Assembly: GCA_003224195.1 (NCBI GenBank)
Contig: QHYP01000107.1
Span: forward strand, 1-29,472
Source: Acidobacteriota bacterium
Lineage (GTDB): Bacteria; Acidobacteriota; Terriglobia; Acidiferrales; UBA7541
Direction of reading: 5' to 3'
Length of the DNA stretch: 29,472 nt
Numbering within the stretch: position 1 is the first letter of the stretch; each line of letters begins with the position of its first letter. Positions 22,311 to 29,472 of this stretch are shown here, piece by piece. Below the pieces are notes generated by a model that was not told the DNA's origin, did no database searches, and saw nothing but the letters and a program-made list of their open reading frames with translations. Both the position numbers and the translations under genes were made by a program.

Positions 22311-24313
22311 AGACGAATTGGCCAGCCATCCGGTGCGGCTGCTTGCTCTTAGGTGCCGTCGCGCTCACAACCCCGGCGGTCCGCGCACAGGCTCCGGAAA
22401 CGGCGGGCACTCCGCAAGGCGCGGCGGTCATCTCGAGCGTGGCAATCACGCAGGCCGAGCGGCGCGCGAGCGTGCGTGTGGAAGGCGAAGGGCGGCTAGA
22501 CGTGCGCGCAGCGCGGATGCAGGACCCAGATCGCCTGGTGCTGGATTTCAACGGCGCGCGATTGGCAGTGCCGAAGACAGTGATTCCGGGCGTAGCAGCT
22601 CCGGTTCGGGGCGTGCGAGTCGGCCAGTTCAAGCCCAGCGTTGCGCGCGTGGTGATTGACCTGACGGATGCCGCGCCGTATCAGATTTCGCGCGAGGACT
22701 CGGCGGTCGTGGTCCAATTTACGGGGACCTCCACATCTCCGGCGGCGAAACCAACGATTCGCACAGCGGAGGCGCGTAAGGAATTCACTTATACAGCTTC
22801 CGCGCCGCACAAGAGTTTCGGCCGCGCATCGCATGTGGCGCCGATTCCGGCTCCTAAGTTCGAGATGCCAAGCCAGCTGACGCGGCCTTCAGCGGTTCTC
22901 GCGGCATTTGGCGGAGCCAACCGGCCAGCTATGCCGGAACGGCCCAGACAACAGGCTTCGAACACTTCGGGAAACGCGGCCTCGGTGGTCCAACAGGCGG
23001 GCGGACCTTCCGCGCAGAAATACACGGGCGAGCCCATTTCGGTGAACCTGAAGGACGTGGACTTGAAGGACTTCTTCCGGCTGGTTCATGAGATCAGCGG
23101 ATTGAACGTCGTGCTCGATCCCGCCGTGAAGGGTTCGCTGACGATCGTGCTCGACGACGTGCCGTGGGACCAGGCGCTGGACATCGTGCTGCTGAACAAC
23201 AATCTGGACAAGCAACTGACCGGCAACATACTGCGCATCGCCACGCGGGATACGTTGACGAAAGAAGCGCAGACACAGCGGGATTTGATCAAGGCGCAGG
23301 AGGAAGCGGTTCCGCAGGTCACGTGGACGCGAGTGCTCAGCTACGCGAAGGCCGCGACGATGAAGGACACGCTGAAAAAGTTTCTCTCCGGGCGCGGAGA
23401 CATCTTGTCGGATGACCGGTCGAACCAACTGATCATCCGGGACATCCCATCAGTTATTCCGATGATAGAAAACCTGATTAACAAGCTTGACCGGAAGTCG
23501 CAGCAAGTGGAAATCGAAGCGCGCGTCGTAGCGGCATCGCGATCTTGGGCGCGGGACATCGGCACGCAATTCGCGTTTTCAACATCGGGCGGCAATAACG
23601 TGTTTGGCGGGAATTCGGCAGTGGGGGCCAGCCCTATTTTCCGGACCATCCTCCCCGGCGTGTCTACGTCGCCGGCGCTTTTCTTCGGCACGCCGCCGAC
23701 GTCCACGGGCGCGACGCCCCAACCGGCGAATGTTCAAATGCCTCTAGTTTCAAACTTCGGTGCTGGGGCTCCAACCAGCGGAATGAGCTACATATTTACA
23801 TCGCCTAACTTTGCCCTGGACTTCCTGATCAGCGCGGCGGAGGCAAAGGGCGTGGGCAAGCTGCTCTCGAAGCCGAAGGTGATTACACAGAACAACGAAA
23901 AGGCCGTCGTAAAACAGGGCACGAAGATCCCGATCCAGACAACGATCAACAACACGATTTCCATAACGTTCATCGACGCAGTGCTGAAGCTGGAGGTGAC
24001 GCCGCAGATCACGGCCGAAGGCACTGTGTACATGGACGTGCTGGTGGAGAACACGCAGATCGATAACGGTATCCCGCGCGTGCAGGGCACACCGGCTCTC
24101 GACACGCAATCGGCGGAGACAAAAGTGACGGTTTCGGATGGCGGAACCGTGGTTATTGGCGGGATCATCATTTCGGCGCAGCGTACCGACATCACGGAGG
24201 TGCCAATCGCCGGAAGCCTGCCGATCATCGGACACCTGTTCAGGCGGACCAACGTGAGTTCGACGTCGCAGGAACTTCTGTTCTTCGTGACCCCGCGGAT
24301 TATTCCGGGCTAA
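22307..24313 (+). CDS. pilQ: Type IV pilus secretin PilQ
   Basis: PilQ forms the multimeric outer-membrane channel for the pilus fibre. The 668-residue product has, in order: a signal peptide (to about residue 28), one AMIN domain for peptidoglycan binding (about 42-140), a Ser/Thr/Pro-rich linker, an STN/N0 domain (about 240-315, 'LKDVDLKDFFRLVHEISGLN'), an N1-type domain (about 340-400, 'DILSDDRSNQLIIRDIPS') and the secretin domain (about 405-668). The last carries 'LLSKPKVITQNNEKAVVKQG', 'TPQITAEGTVYMDVLVEN' and 'VPIAGSLPIIGHLFRR...LLFFVTPRII'. A Gly/Ser/Asn-rich insertion at about 425-505 lies within the barrel region. ATG 22307 overlaps the pilP stop. It is the last gene before a strong terminator. 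Confidence 0.95.
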   Translation: MKTNWPAIRCGCLLLGAVALTTPAVRAQAPETAGTPQGAAVISSVAITQAERRASVRVEGEGRLDVRAARMQDPDRLVLDFNGARLAVPKTVIPGVAAPVRGVRVGQFKPSVARVVIDLTDAAPYQISREDSAVVVQFTGTSTSPAAKPTIRTAEARKEFTYTASAPHKSFGRASHVAPIPAPKFEMPSQLTRPSAVLAAFGGANRPAMPERPRQQASNTSGNAASVVQQAGGPSAQKYTGEPISVNLKDVDLKDFFRLVHEISGLNVVLDPAVKGSLTIVLDDVPWDQALDIVLLNNNLDKQLTGNILRIATRDTLTKEAQTQRDLIKAQEEAVPQVTWTRVLSYAKAATMKDTLKKFLSGRGDILSDDRSNQLIIRDIPSVIPMIENLINKLDRKSQQVEIEARVVAASRSWARDIGTQFAFSTSGGNNVFGGNSAVGASPIFRTILPGVSTSPALFFGTPPTSTGATPQPANVQMPLVSNFGAGAPTSGMSYIFTSPNFALDFLISAAEAKGVGKLLSKPKVITQNNEKAVVKQGTKIPIQTTINNTISITFIDAVLKLEVTPQITAEGTVYMDVLVENTQIDNGIPRVQGTPALDTQSAETKVTVSDGGTVVIGGIIISAQRTDITEVPIAGSLPIIGHLFRRTNVSSTSQELLFFVTPRIIPG

Positions 24314-24338
24314 GAAAAGCTTCCAAAGAAGGTTCGAG

Positions 24339-24367
24339 AAGGAGGGGACACAGGTCTCCTCCTTTTT
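24339..24367 (+). terminator. Rho-independent terminator after pilQ
   Basis: AAGGAGGGGA (24339-24348) pairs with TCTCCTCCTT (24355-24364) around a 6-nt loop, giving a 10-bp stem with a single G-U pair, and a run of five T (24363-24367) follows. It ends the HTH-pilMNOPQ operon. The T-run touches the first possible start codon of the next gene. Confidence 0.88.
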
Positions 24368-24371
24368 GCTT

Positions 24372-25454
24372 GTGAACAAATGTTTTATAAGCCGGCGCCG
24401 GAGGCTGTGCAATCTTCTCCAAGAGAAGGGCCTGGAAGTTCTGATCATCACGCAGCCCGCGAACTTGTATTACCTTACAGGTTTTACGGGTGAAGCAGGC
24501 GCCCTGGTGGCGATGCGGGCCGAGGCCGCGCTCATCATAGATGGGCGCTTCACGGTGCAGGCGCGTGAAGAAGCGCGAGGCGTCAGCATTCGCCTCCAGA
24601 AGAGTACTCTTCCCGAAGCCGTCGGCCGTTTCTTAAGGGCGGCCCGCGTCAAACGCGTGGGGTACGACCCGGCGGCACTGAGCGTGGCTCAGTTTCGTGA
24701 GCTGCGCCGGGCTGCCGGAGGAGGCCGCGTTTGGAGAGAGCTCAGTGGGCTCGTAGAAGGCCTCCGGGCGCAAAAGGACCCGAGCGAAATCGCGCAAATA
24801 CGGAACGCGGCACGGCTAGCTAGCAACGTACTAATCGACATTCTGAAGTTACTGAAGCCTGGTGTGCGAGAATTTGAGATCGCGGCCGAGATCGAGTATC
24901 AGATGCGCCGGAGAGGCGCGTCCGGGCCTGCTTTTCAGACCATTGTGGCCTTCGGGGAGAGGTCAGCTCTCCCCCACGCGCGGCCAACCGGCCGGAAACT
25001 GGGCAAAAAGGAATTGGTCGTGCTCGACCTGGGTGCTATACTCGGCCACTATTGCAGCGACATTACTCGCACTGTCTTTGTCGGGCGGGCGCCGGAACGT
25101 ATTCGGCACTGGTACCGGGCAGTACGCGAGGCGCAGGCGGCGGCAGTTGCAGCGGCTAGGGCAGGCGTCGAATGCGGAGAAGTCGATGGAGCTGCGCGGC
25201 GAGTGCTGGCTGGATACCGCTTGGACCGTTACTTCGTGCATAGTACTGGGCATGGCCTCGGCCTCGAGGTTCATGAAGAACCCCGGGTGGCGCAAGGTCA
25301 AAAGCAGCGCTTGAAGCCCGGGAGCACGATAACCATCGAACCTGGGGTATACGTTCCAGGGACTGGCGGAATCCGCATCGAAGACGACGTGGCGGTGCTG
25401 CCGGAGGGTTCGGAAGTTCTGACCCGCGTGCCGAGGGACTTCATCGAGCTTTGA
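24372..25454 (+). CDS. M24-family Xaa-Pro aminopeptidase/dipeptidase
   Basis: A cytosolic metallopeptidase cleaving peptide bonds next to proline. About 360 residues: a creatinase N-terminal domain ('LLQEKGLEVLIITQPANLYY', 'LTGFTGEAG') and the pita-bread catalytic domain from about residue 130. The five metal ligands lie in 'VLDLGAILGHYCSDITRTVF' (two Asp), 'HSTGHGLGLEVHE' (His), 'TIEPGVYVPG' (Glu) and 'GIRIEDDVAV' (Glu). No ATG exists before the conserved region; GTG 24372 or TTG 24366 must serve, both directly at the pilQ terminator and without a visible ribosome binding site. It is followed after 6 bp by accB. The peptidase-(efp)-accB-accC order is known from Firmicutes; efp is absent here. 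Confidence 0.85.
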   Translation: MNKCFISRRRRLCNLLQEKGLEVLIITQPANLYYLTGFTGEAGALVAMRAEAALIIDGRFTVQAREEARGVSIRLQKSTLPEAVGRFLRAARVKRVGYDPAALSVAQFRELRRAAGGGRVWRELSGLVEGLRAQKDPSEIAQIRNAARLASNVLIDILKLLKPGVREFEIAAEIEYQMRRRGASGPAFQTIVAFGERSALPHARPTGRKLGKKELVVLDLGAILGHYCSDITRTVFVGRAPERIRHWYRAVREAQAAAVAAARAGVECGEVDGAARRVLAGYRLDRYFVHSTGHGLGLEVHEEPRVAQGQKQRLKPGSTITIEPGVYVPGTGGIRIEDDVAVLPEGSEVLTRVPRDFIEL

Positions 25455-25460
25455 GACAGC

Positions 25461-25967
25461 ATGAAACGAAAAAAACCGACCTCTTCCGGGAATCCCTCCT
25501 TTGCAGTCCCTGAGCTTCAGCAGTTCGAACAGCTCTTTCAGTTCATGACTGAGCACAACCTCGAGGAGTTCGAATACTCCCGAGGCGACCTGCACATCCG
25601 GTTGCGGAGGCCATTTTCGGGTGCGGTAGTTGCCCAACCTCGTCAGGGCGGGACAGAAAGCATTGCTGCCAACAGTCCGGCCCCGGCGGAGCCATTAGAG
25701 GCTCGCGGGATTGATGACTTACATCTGATCAAGTCGCCCATTGTCGGGACGTTCTACGGGGCTCCTACTCCCGGTGCAGACCCGTTTGTGAAGGTGGGGG
25801 CGCACGTCGAGGTTGGCCAAGCCCTGTGCATCATCGAGGCCATGAAACTTATGAACGAGATTGAGTCCGACGTTAGTGGAGAAATCGTCCGCATCTTTGT
25901 GGAAAATGGTCAGCCGGTCGAGTACGGCCAGGCGCTGTTTGGCGTCCGCTCCGGCCGGAAGAAATAG
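25461..25967 (+). CDS. accB: Biotin carboxyl carrier protein of acetyl-CoA carboxylase
   Basis: AccB carries biotin between the biotin carboxylase AccC and the carboxyltransferase in the first step of fatty acid synthesis. The 168-residue protein has a short N-terminal helical region ('LQQFEQLFQFMTEHNLEEFE'), a Pro/Ala-rich linker (about 55-85) and a biotinyl domain (about 89-165). The domain shows 'IKSPIVGTFYGAPTPGADPF' and the biotin site 'EAMKLMNEI' with Lys129 as acceptor. Length and layout are standard. It is 6 bp behind the peptidase gene and 15 bp before accC, so one transcript is likely. Confidence 0.96.
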   Translation: MKRKKPTSSGNPSFAVPELQQFEQLFQFMTEHNLEEFEYSRGDLHIRLRRPFSGAVVAQPRQGGTESIAANSPAPAEPLEARGIDDLHLIKSPIVGTFYGAPTPGADPFVKVGAHVEVGQALCIIEAMKLMNEIESDVSGEIVRIFVENGQPVEYGQALFGVRSGRKK

Positions 25968-25982
25968 CCGGCCTTCCCGACC

Positions 25983-27329
25983 ATGTTCCGAAAGATTCTG
26001 GTCGCGAACCGCGGGGAGATTGCCCTGCGGGTCATTTGCGCGTGCAAAGAGCTGGGGATTGCCACCGTAGCGGTCTATTCCGAGCCAGATCGCAATTCCC
26101 TCCACGTGCGCTTCGCAGATGAGGCCGTTTGTATCGGGCCGGCGCGGAGCAGCGAGAGCTACCTCAACATTCCCCAGGTGATCAGCGCGGCAGAGATCAC
26201 CAACGTGGACGCTATCCATCCCGGGTACGGCTTCCTGTCTGAAAATGCGAACTTTGCGCAAGTCTGCGAAGCTTCTGAAATTACCTTCATCGGGCCGAGG
26301 CCGGATACCCTGGAGCTGATGGGAGAGAAAGACCGGGCCCGGCGAGAAATGAAGGCCGCCGGACTACCGACGGTGCCGGGCAGCGACGCGACGATTGAAG
26401 GGGAAGAGCAGCTCGCGAAAGAGGCTGCCCGGATCGGCTATCCGTTGATACTGAAGGCATCGGCGGGCGGCGGCGGCCGAGGTATGCGCGTGGTTCGCTC
26501 ACAGGAGGAGTTGCTCGTCGCCTACCAGACGGCCCGGAGCGAGGCGCAGCAGGCGTTTGGCACACCGGATGTTTATGCGGAGCGGTTCCTGGAACATCCG
26601 CGGCACATCGAGTTTCAAGTCCTGGGCGACCGGCACGGGAGGGTGATCCATCTCGGCGAACGCGAATGCAGTATCCAGCGCCGGCACCAGAAACTGGTGG
26701 AAGAATCACCCTCGCCGATTATCGATGCGAGGCGACGCAGGGAGCTGGGGGCGCGCGTGGTCCGCGCGCTTGAGAAGATCGGATACACAAACGCGGGAAC
26801 GGTTGAGTTTTTGATGGACGCGGACGGTTCATTCTATTTCATCGAAATGAACACGCGTATCCAGGTGGAGCACCCCGTGACGGAGATGGTCACGGGAGTG
26901 GACCTGGTCAAGGCGCAGATCCGGATCGCGGCGGGCGAGAAGCTGGAAGACGCGGCAGGGCCGCTGGACTTTTCCGGGCACAGCATCGAGTGCCGGATCA
27001 ATGCCGAGGACCCGGACACCTTCGCGCCCTCGGCGGGGCGCATCACGACGTTTCAGCTGCCGGGGGGGACGGGCGTGCGTGTCGATTCGGCGGCGTATGC
27101 CGACGCCGTCATCCCGCCGTATTACGACTCGCTTGTCGCCAAGCTGATCGTCCACGGGCGCGACCGCCACGAAGCTATCGGACGGATGCGGCGCGCTTTG
27201 GAGATGTTTGTCATCGAGGGGATCAAGACCTCGATACCCCTGCATCGACGAATCTTCGCGGACCCGGATTTCGCTGCTGGCCACTTGGACACACACTTCA
27301 TCGAGCGGCTCGTGGGCAACGGAAAATAG
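25983..27329 (+). CDS. accC: Biotin carboxylase subunit of acetyl-CoA carboxylase
   Basis: AccC is the ATP-grasp enzyme that carboxylates the biotin of AccB with bicarbonate. The 448-residue length is standard for the free-standing bacterial subunit. Visible motifs are 'ILVANRGEIALRVI' (5-18), 'DAIHPGYGFLSEN' (77-89), the Gly-rich ATP loop 'ASAGGGGRGMRVV' (159-171), 'ERECSIQRRHQK' (227-238) and the active-site 'FIEMNTRIQVEHPVTE' (286-301). The C-terminal domain is intact to 'LDTHFIERL'. No good ribosome binding site precedes the ATG, suggesting translation coupled to accB. The carboxyltransferase genes accA/accD are not in the window. Confidence 0.97.
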   Translation: MFRKILVANRGEIALRVICACKELGIATVAVYSEPDRNSLHVRFADEAVCIGPARSSESYLNIPQVISAAEITNVDAIHPGYGFLSENANFAQVCEASEITFIGPRPDTLELMGEKDRARREMKAAGLPTVPGSDATIEGEEQLAKEAARIGYPLILKASAGGGGRGMRVVRSQEELLVAYQTARSEAQQAFGTPDVYAERFLEHPRHIEFQVLGDRHGRVIHLGERECSIQRRHQKLVEESPSPIIDARRRRELGARVVRALEKIGYTNAGTVEFLMDADGSFYFIEMNTRIQVEHPVTEMVTGVDLVKAQIRIAAGEKLEDAAGPLDFSGHSIECRINAEDPDTFAPSAGRITTFQLPGGTGVRVDSAAYADAVIPPYYDSLVAKLIVHGRDRHEAIGRMRRALEMFVIEGIKTSIPLHRRIFADPDFAAGHLDTHFIERLVGNGK

Positions 27330-27335
27330 GAGCAT

Positions 27336-27974
27336 ATGCGGCTTGTGCTTCCGCGCCTGTATGTGATATTGGACGCCTCGCTGAGTTCTTTGGAAGAAAC
27401 GGCGTGCGCAGAATTGCTAGCCGGCTGTGGAGTGCGCCTGGTTCAGTATCGCAACAAGCGGGCTCCGGCTCGGGAACTGGTTACAGGGGCGCGGCGATTG
27501 GCGGAATTCTTCCGACCGCGCGGGATTTCGTTTTTGGTGAATGATCGGCCGGACGTGGCTCTCCTTGCGGGTGCAACCGGCGTCCACGTAGGTCAGGAGG
27601 ACTTGGAAGTGGAGGAAGCTCGCAGGGTTCTTGGACCGGAAAAGTGGCTAGGCGTTTCGACGCACAACCGCGAACAGGTTATCCGAGCTGACCGGAGTCC
27701 GGCGGGTTACATCGCAGTGGGTCCCGTCTTCCCGACATCGACAAAGGAGAATCCAGACCCGGTAGTGGGGTTGGCATTGATCCGGGAAGCGCGGAGTTTG
27801 ACGAGCAAGCCGATTGTGGCGATCGGCGGAATTACGCTGGAGCGCGCCGCTGAGGTCGTTGCTGCGGGCGCGGATTCGGTTGTAGTCGTCTCGGACATCT
27901 GGCGCGCGCCCGATCCGCGGCGGCGAATTGCGCAATACCAGAAAGTTCTCGTTTCTGGAGCGGCGGCCGCGTGA
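27336..27974 (+). CDS. thiE: Thiamine-phosphate synthase
   Basis: ThiE joins the hydroxymethylpyrimidine diphosphate and the thiazole phosphate to give thiamine phosphate. The 212-residue TIM barrel shows 'VRLVQYRNKRAPARE' (pyrophosphate-binding), 'FLVNDRPDVALLAGATGVHV' followed by 'GQEDL', 'LGVSTHN', 'YIAVGPVFPTSTKENPD' and 'PIVAIGGI' with the phosphate-binding 'AGADSVVVVSDI'. All key segments are present. It has GGAG four bases before the ATG and begins 6 bp after accC, an unusual operon partner; no other thiamine gene or TPP riboswitch is visible. Confidence 0.93.
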   Translation: MRLVLPRLYVILDASLSSLEETACAELLAGCGVRLVQYRNKRAPARELVTGARRLAEFFRPRGISFLVNDRPDVALLAGATGVHVGQEDLEVEEARRVLGPEKWLGVSTHNREQVIRADRSPAGYIAVGPVFPTSTKENPDPVVGLALIREARSLTSKPIVAIGGITLERAAEVVAAGADSVVVVSDIWRAPDPRRRIAQYQKVLVSGAAAA

Positions 27975-27984
27975 GGCAGAACGG

Positions 27985-29472
27985 ATGAGCGAAACGACCC
28001 AGCCCATCGCCACGTCCGCCAATTCCGAAGACACAGGTTTTGTTCGGGCCATCGGGCTGTTTGACGGCACGATGATCGTCGTCGGCTCGATGATTGGTTC
28101 GGGCATCTTCATCGTTGCGGCAGATATCGCGCGGCAGACGGGCTCCGCAGGCGGACTGCTGCTCACCTGGATCTTGACCGGATTGCTGACGATTTCCGCC
28201 GCGCTTTCCTACGGCGAACTGGCAGCGCTGTTTCCGCGCGCGGGCGGACAGTACGTCTATTTGCGGGAGGCATTTTCTCCGCTATGGGGGTTTCTGTACG
28301 GCTGGACGCTGTTTCTGGTCATCCAGACGGGAACGATTGCGGCGGTGGCAGTCGGGTTTGCACGCTATCTTGGCGTGTTATTTCCCGCGATTTCGGCGAG
28401 CGCCTGGGTAATTCATCCCATCGCTCTGTCGTCGAAATATGCAATCAGTTTGTCCGTTCAACAGCTTGTGGGCTGCCTCATGGTGGCTTTTCTGACTCTG
28501 CTGAACACGCAGGGAGTGCGGCTCGGCAAACTGATCCAGAACATCTTTACGAGCGCGAAGACGCTTTCCCTCATCGGGTTGATCGTGCTGGGCGTCTTCG
28601 TGGGACGGAACGCTGCGGCGGTGGCCGACAACTTTCGTCACGTCTGGGCGGTGCGCGGAGCCTTGCCCATCAGGCCGGGCGCGGATTTCCTGAAAAATCT
28701 GATCCCCACGGTGACGGCGGCAAGCGGATGGTTCGGGCTGTTTGTGGCCTTCGGCGTGGCGCAGGTAGGCTCGCTCTTCTCGGCCGATGCGTGGAACAAC
28801 ATCGGCTTCACCGCCGGTGAGGTGAAAAACCCGAAGCGCGACGTGGCGCTTTCCATGGCGCTGGGCACGATTATCGTCATCACGTTGTACTGCCTGGCGA
28901 ATCTGGCGTATTTGTTGACGCTGCCTCTTCAGCAGATTCAGACTGCCGCGGATGACCGCGTGGCAACGGTCGCGCTGAGTGCGATTCTCGGTCCGGCGGG
29001 TGCGGCGATCATGGCCGTGGCCATCGTTATTTCGACTTTTGGCTGCAACAACGGGCTGATTTTGGCGGGGGCGCGCGTTTCCTACGCGATGGCGCGCGAC
29101 GGAGTATTCTTCCGCTTTACTGGCAAGCTCAATGAAAAGCGCGTTCCGGCGAATGCACTTATTCTGCAGGGAATCTGGATTGTGATTCTGATTCTGCTGC
29201 GCACAAGGCACGTGGATGCGGCCGGAGCCGTAACCTACGGCAATCTTTACAGCGACCTGCTCAATTACGTGGTGTTTGCCGCGTTGCTCTTCTACGTGCT
29301 GACCATAATGGGGATTTTTGTGCTGCGAGCAAAACGGCCGGAGGCCGAGCGGCCTTATCGCGCCTTCGGTTACCCGTTCGTTCCTGCGCTCTATATAGTG
29401 GCGGCGGTGGCGATCATGTTGGTGCTCCTGCTTTACCAGACGCAAACGGCGGGAAAGGGCCTGGAGATCGTG
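27985..29472 (+). CDS. APC-superfamily amino acid permease (3' truncated by window end)
   Basis: The frame from ATG 27985 stays open to the last base (496 codons so far). It encodes a polytopic membrane protein with about twelve hydrophobic segments. The N-terminus carries the APC signature 'FDGTMIVVGSMIGSGIFIVA' and 'SYGELAALFPRAGGQYVYLR', and later 'SADAWNNIGFTAGEVKNPKR' and 'GARVSYAMARDGVFF', as in LAT-type exchangers and related permeases. It therefore probably moves amino acids in exchange or symport; the substrate cannot be told. The stop codon lies outside, but little can be missing because the last typical helix is nearly complete. It starts 10 bp after thiE and may be co-transcribed. 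Confidence 0.88.
   Translation, partial: MSETTQPIATSANSEDTGFVRAIGLFDGTMIVVGSMIGSGIFIVAADIARQTGSAGGLLLTWILTGLLTISAALSYGELAALFPRAGGQYVYLREAFSPLWGFLYGWTLFLVIQTGTIAAVAVGFARYLGVLFPAISASAWVIHPIALSSKYAISLSVQQLVGCLMVAFLTLLNTQGVRLGKLIQNIFTSAKTLSLIGLIVLGVFVGRNAAAVADNFRHVWAVRGALPIRPGADFLKNLIPTVTAASGWFGLFVAFGVAQVGSLFSADAWNNIGFTAGEVKNPKRDVALSMALGTIIVITLYCLANLAYLLTLPLQQIQTAADDRVATVALSAILGPAGAAIMAVAIVISTFGCNNGLILAGARVSYAMARDGVFFRFTGKLNEKRVPANALILQGIWIVILILLRTRHVDAAGAVTYGNLYSDLLNYVVFAALLFYVLTIMGIFVLRAKRPEAERPYRAFGYPFVPALYIVAAVAIMLVLLLYQTQTAGKGLEIV

Noticed and set aside
27320..27336. TPP riboswitch in front of thiE
   Set aside because: thiE begins 6 bp after accC, leaving no room for the aptamer, and no conserved TPP-riboswitch core is seen in the upstream sequence.
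28378..29445. A 355-codon minus-strand open frame at the window end
   Set aside because: It is His/Arg/Gln-rich and lies opposite the APC permease, whose transmembrane pattern and signature motifs are unmistakable.

Overview
The window is a dense, GC-rich bacterial chromosome segment of core and semi-core genes. The gene order, the type IV pilus operon led by a small MerR/excisionase-like HTH gene, the pepQ-like/accB/accC block and the dispersed short repeats together resemble an Acidobacteriota genome, perhaps assembled from a metagenome. This taxonomic call is inference; there is no rRNA or tRNA in the window. I see no prophage, insertion sequence, CRISPR array or rRNA operon.

Layout. 1-219: tail of a CARDB-type surface or secreted protein, followed by a perfect AT-rich inverted repeat between convergent genes. 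357-1580 (-): phosphopentomutase DeoB. 1748-2692 (+): LiaF-like membrane protein. 2798-8852 (+): a tightly packed run of uvrA, a secreted TPR protein, two small secreted proteins that look like diverged tandem paralogues, and a SprT-like zinc metalloprotease. 8844-9350 (-): a secreted TPR protein converging on that run. 9430-12202 (+): uvrC, a YtxH-like protein and a DUF948-like membrane protein.

12284-16893 (-): mnmA, a NifS/IscS-type cysteine desulfurase broken by a frameshift, a cyclase (kynurenine-formamidase-like) gene also broken by a frameshift and lying between two copies of a dispersed repeat, and the two halves of a thiamine-diphosphate decarboxylase related to sulfopyruvate/phosphonopyruvate decarboxylase. 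Divergent from these is a UbiD-family decarboxylase (17166-18623, +).

18711-24367 (+): a regulatory region with three phased ACTACCC repeats and a candidate promoter, the HTH gene, and pilMNOPQ, closed by a strong intrinsic terminator. 24372-29472 (+): a pepQ-like peptidase, accB, accC, thiE and an APC-family transporter that runs off the window.

Functionally, uvrA and uvrC supply nucleotide excision repair. The desulfurase and MnmA would work together in 2-thiouridine formation on tRNA. AccB and AccC are two subunits of acetyl-CoA carboxylase. PilM-Q are the alignment subcomplex and outer-membrane secretin of type IV pili. The least understood parts are the TPP decarboxylase/cyclase/UbiD neighbourhood and the secreted paralogues plus SprT-like protease behind uvrA.
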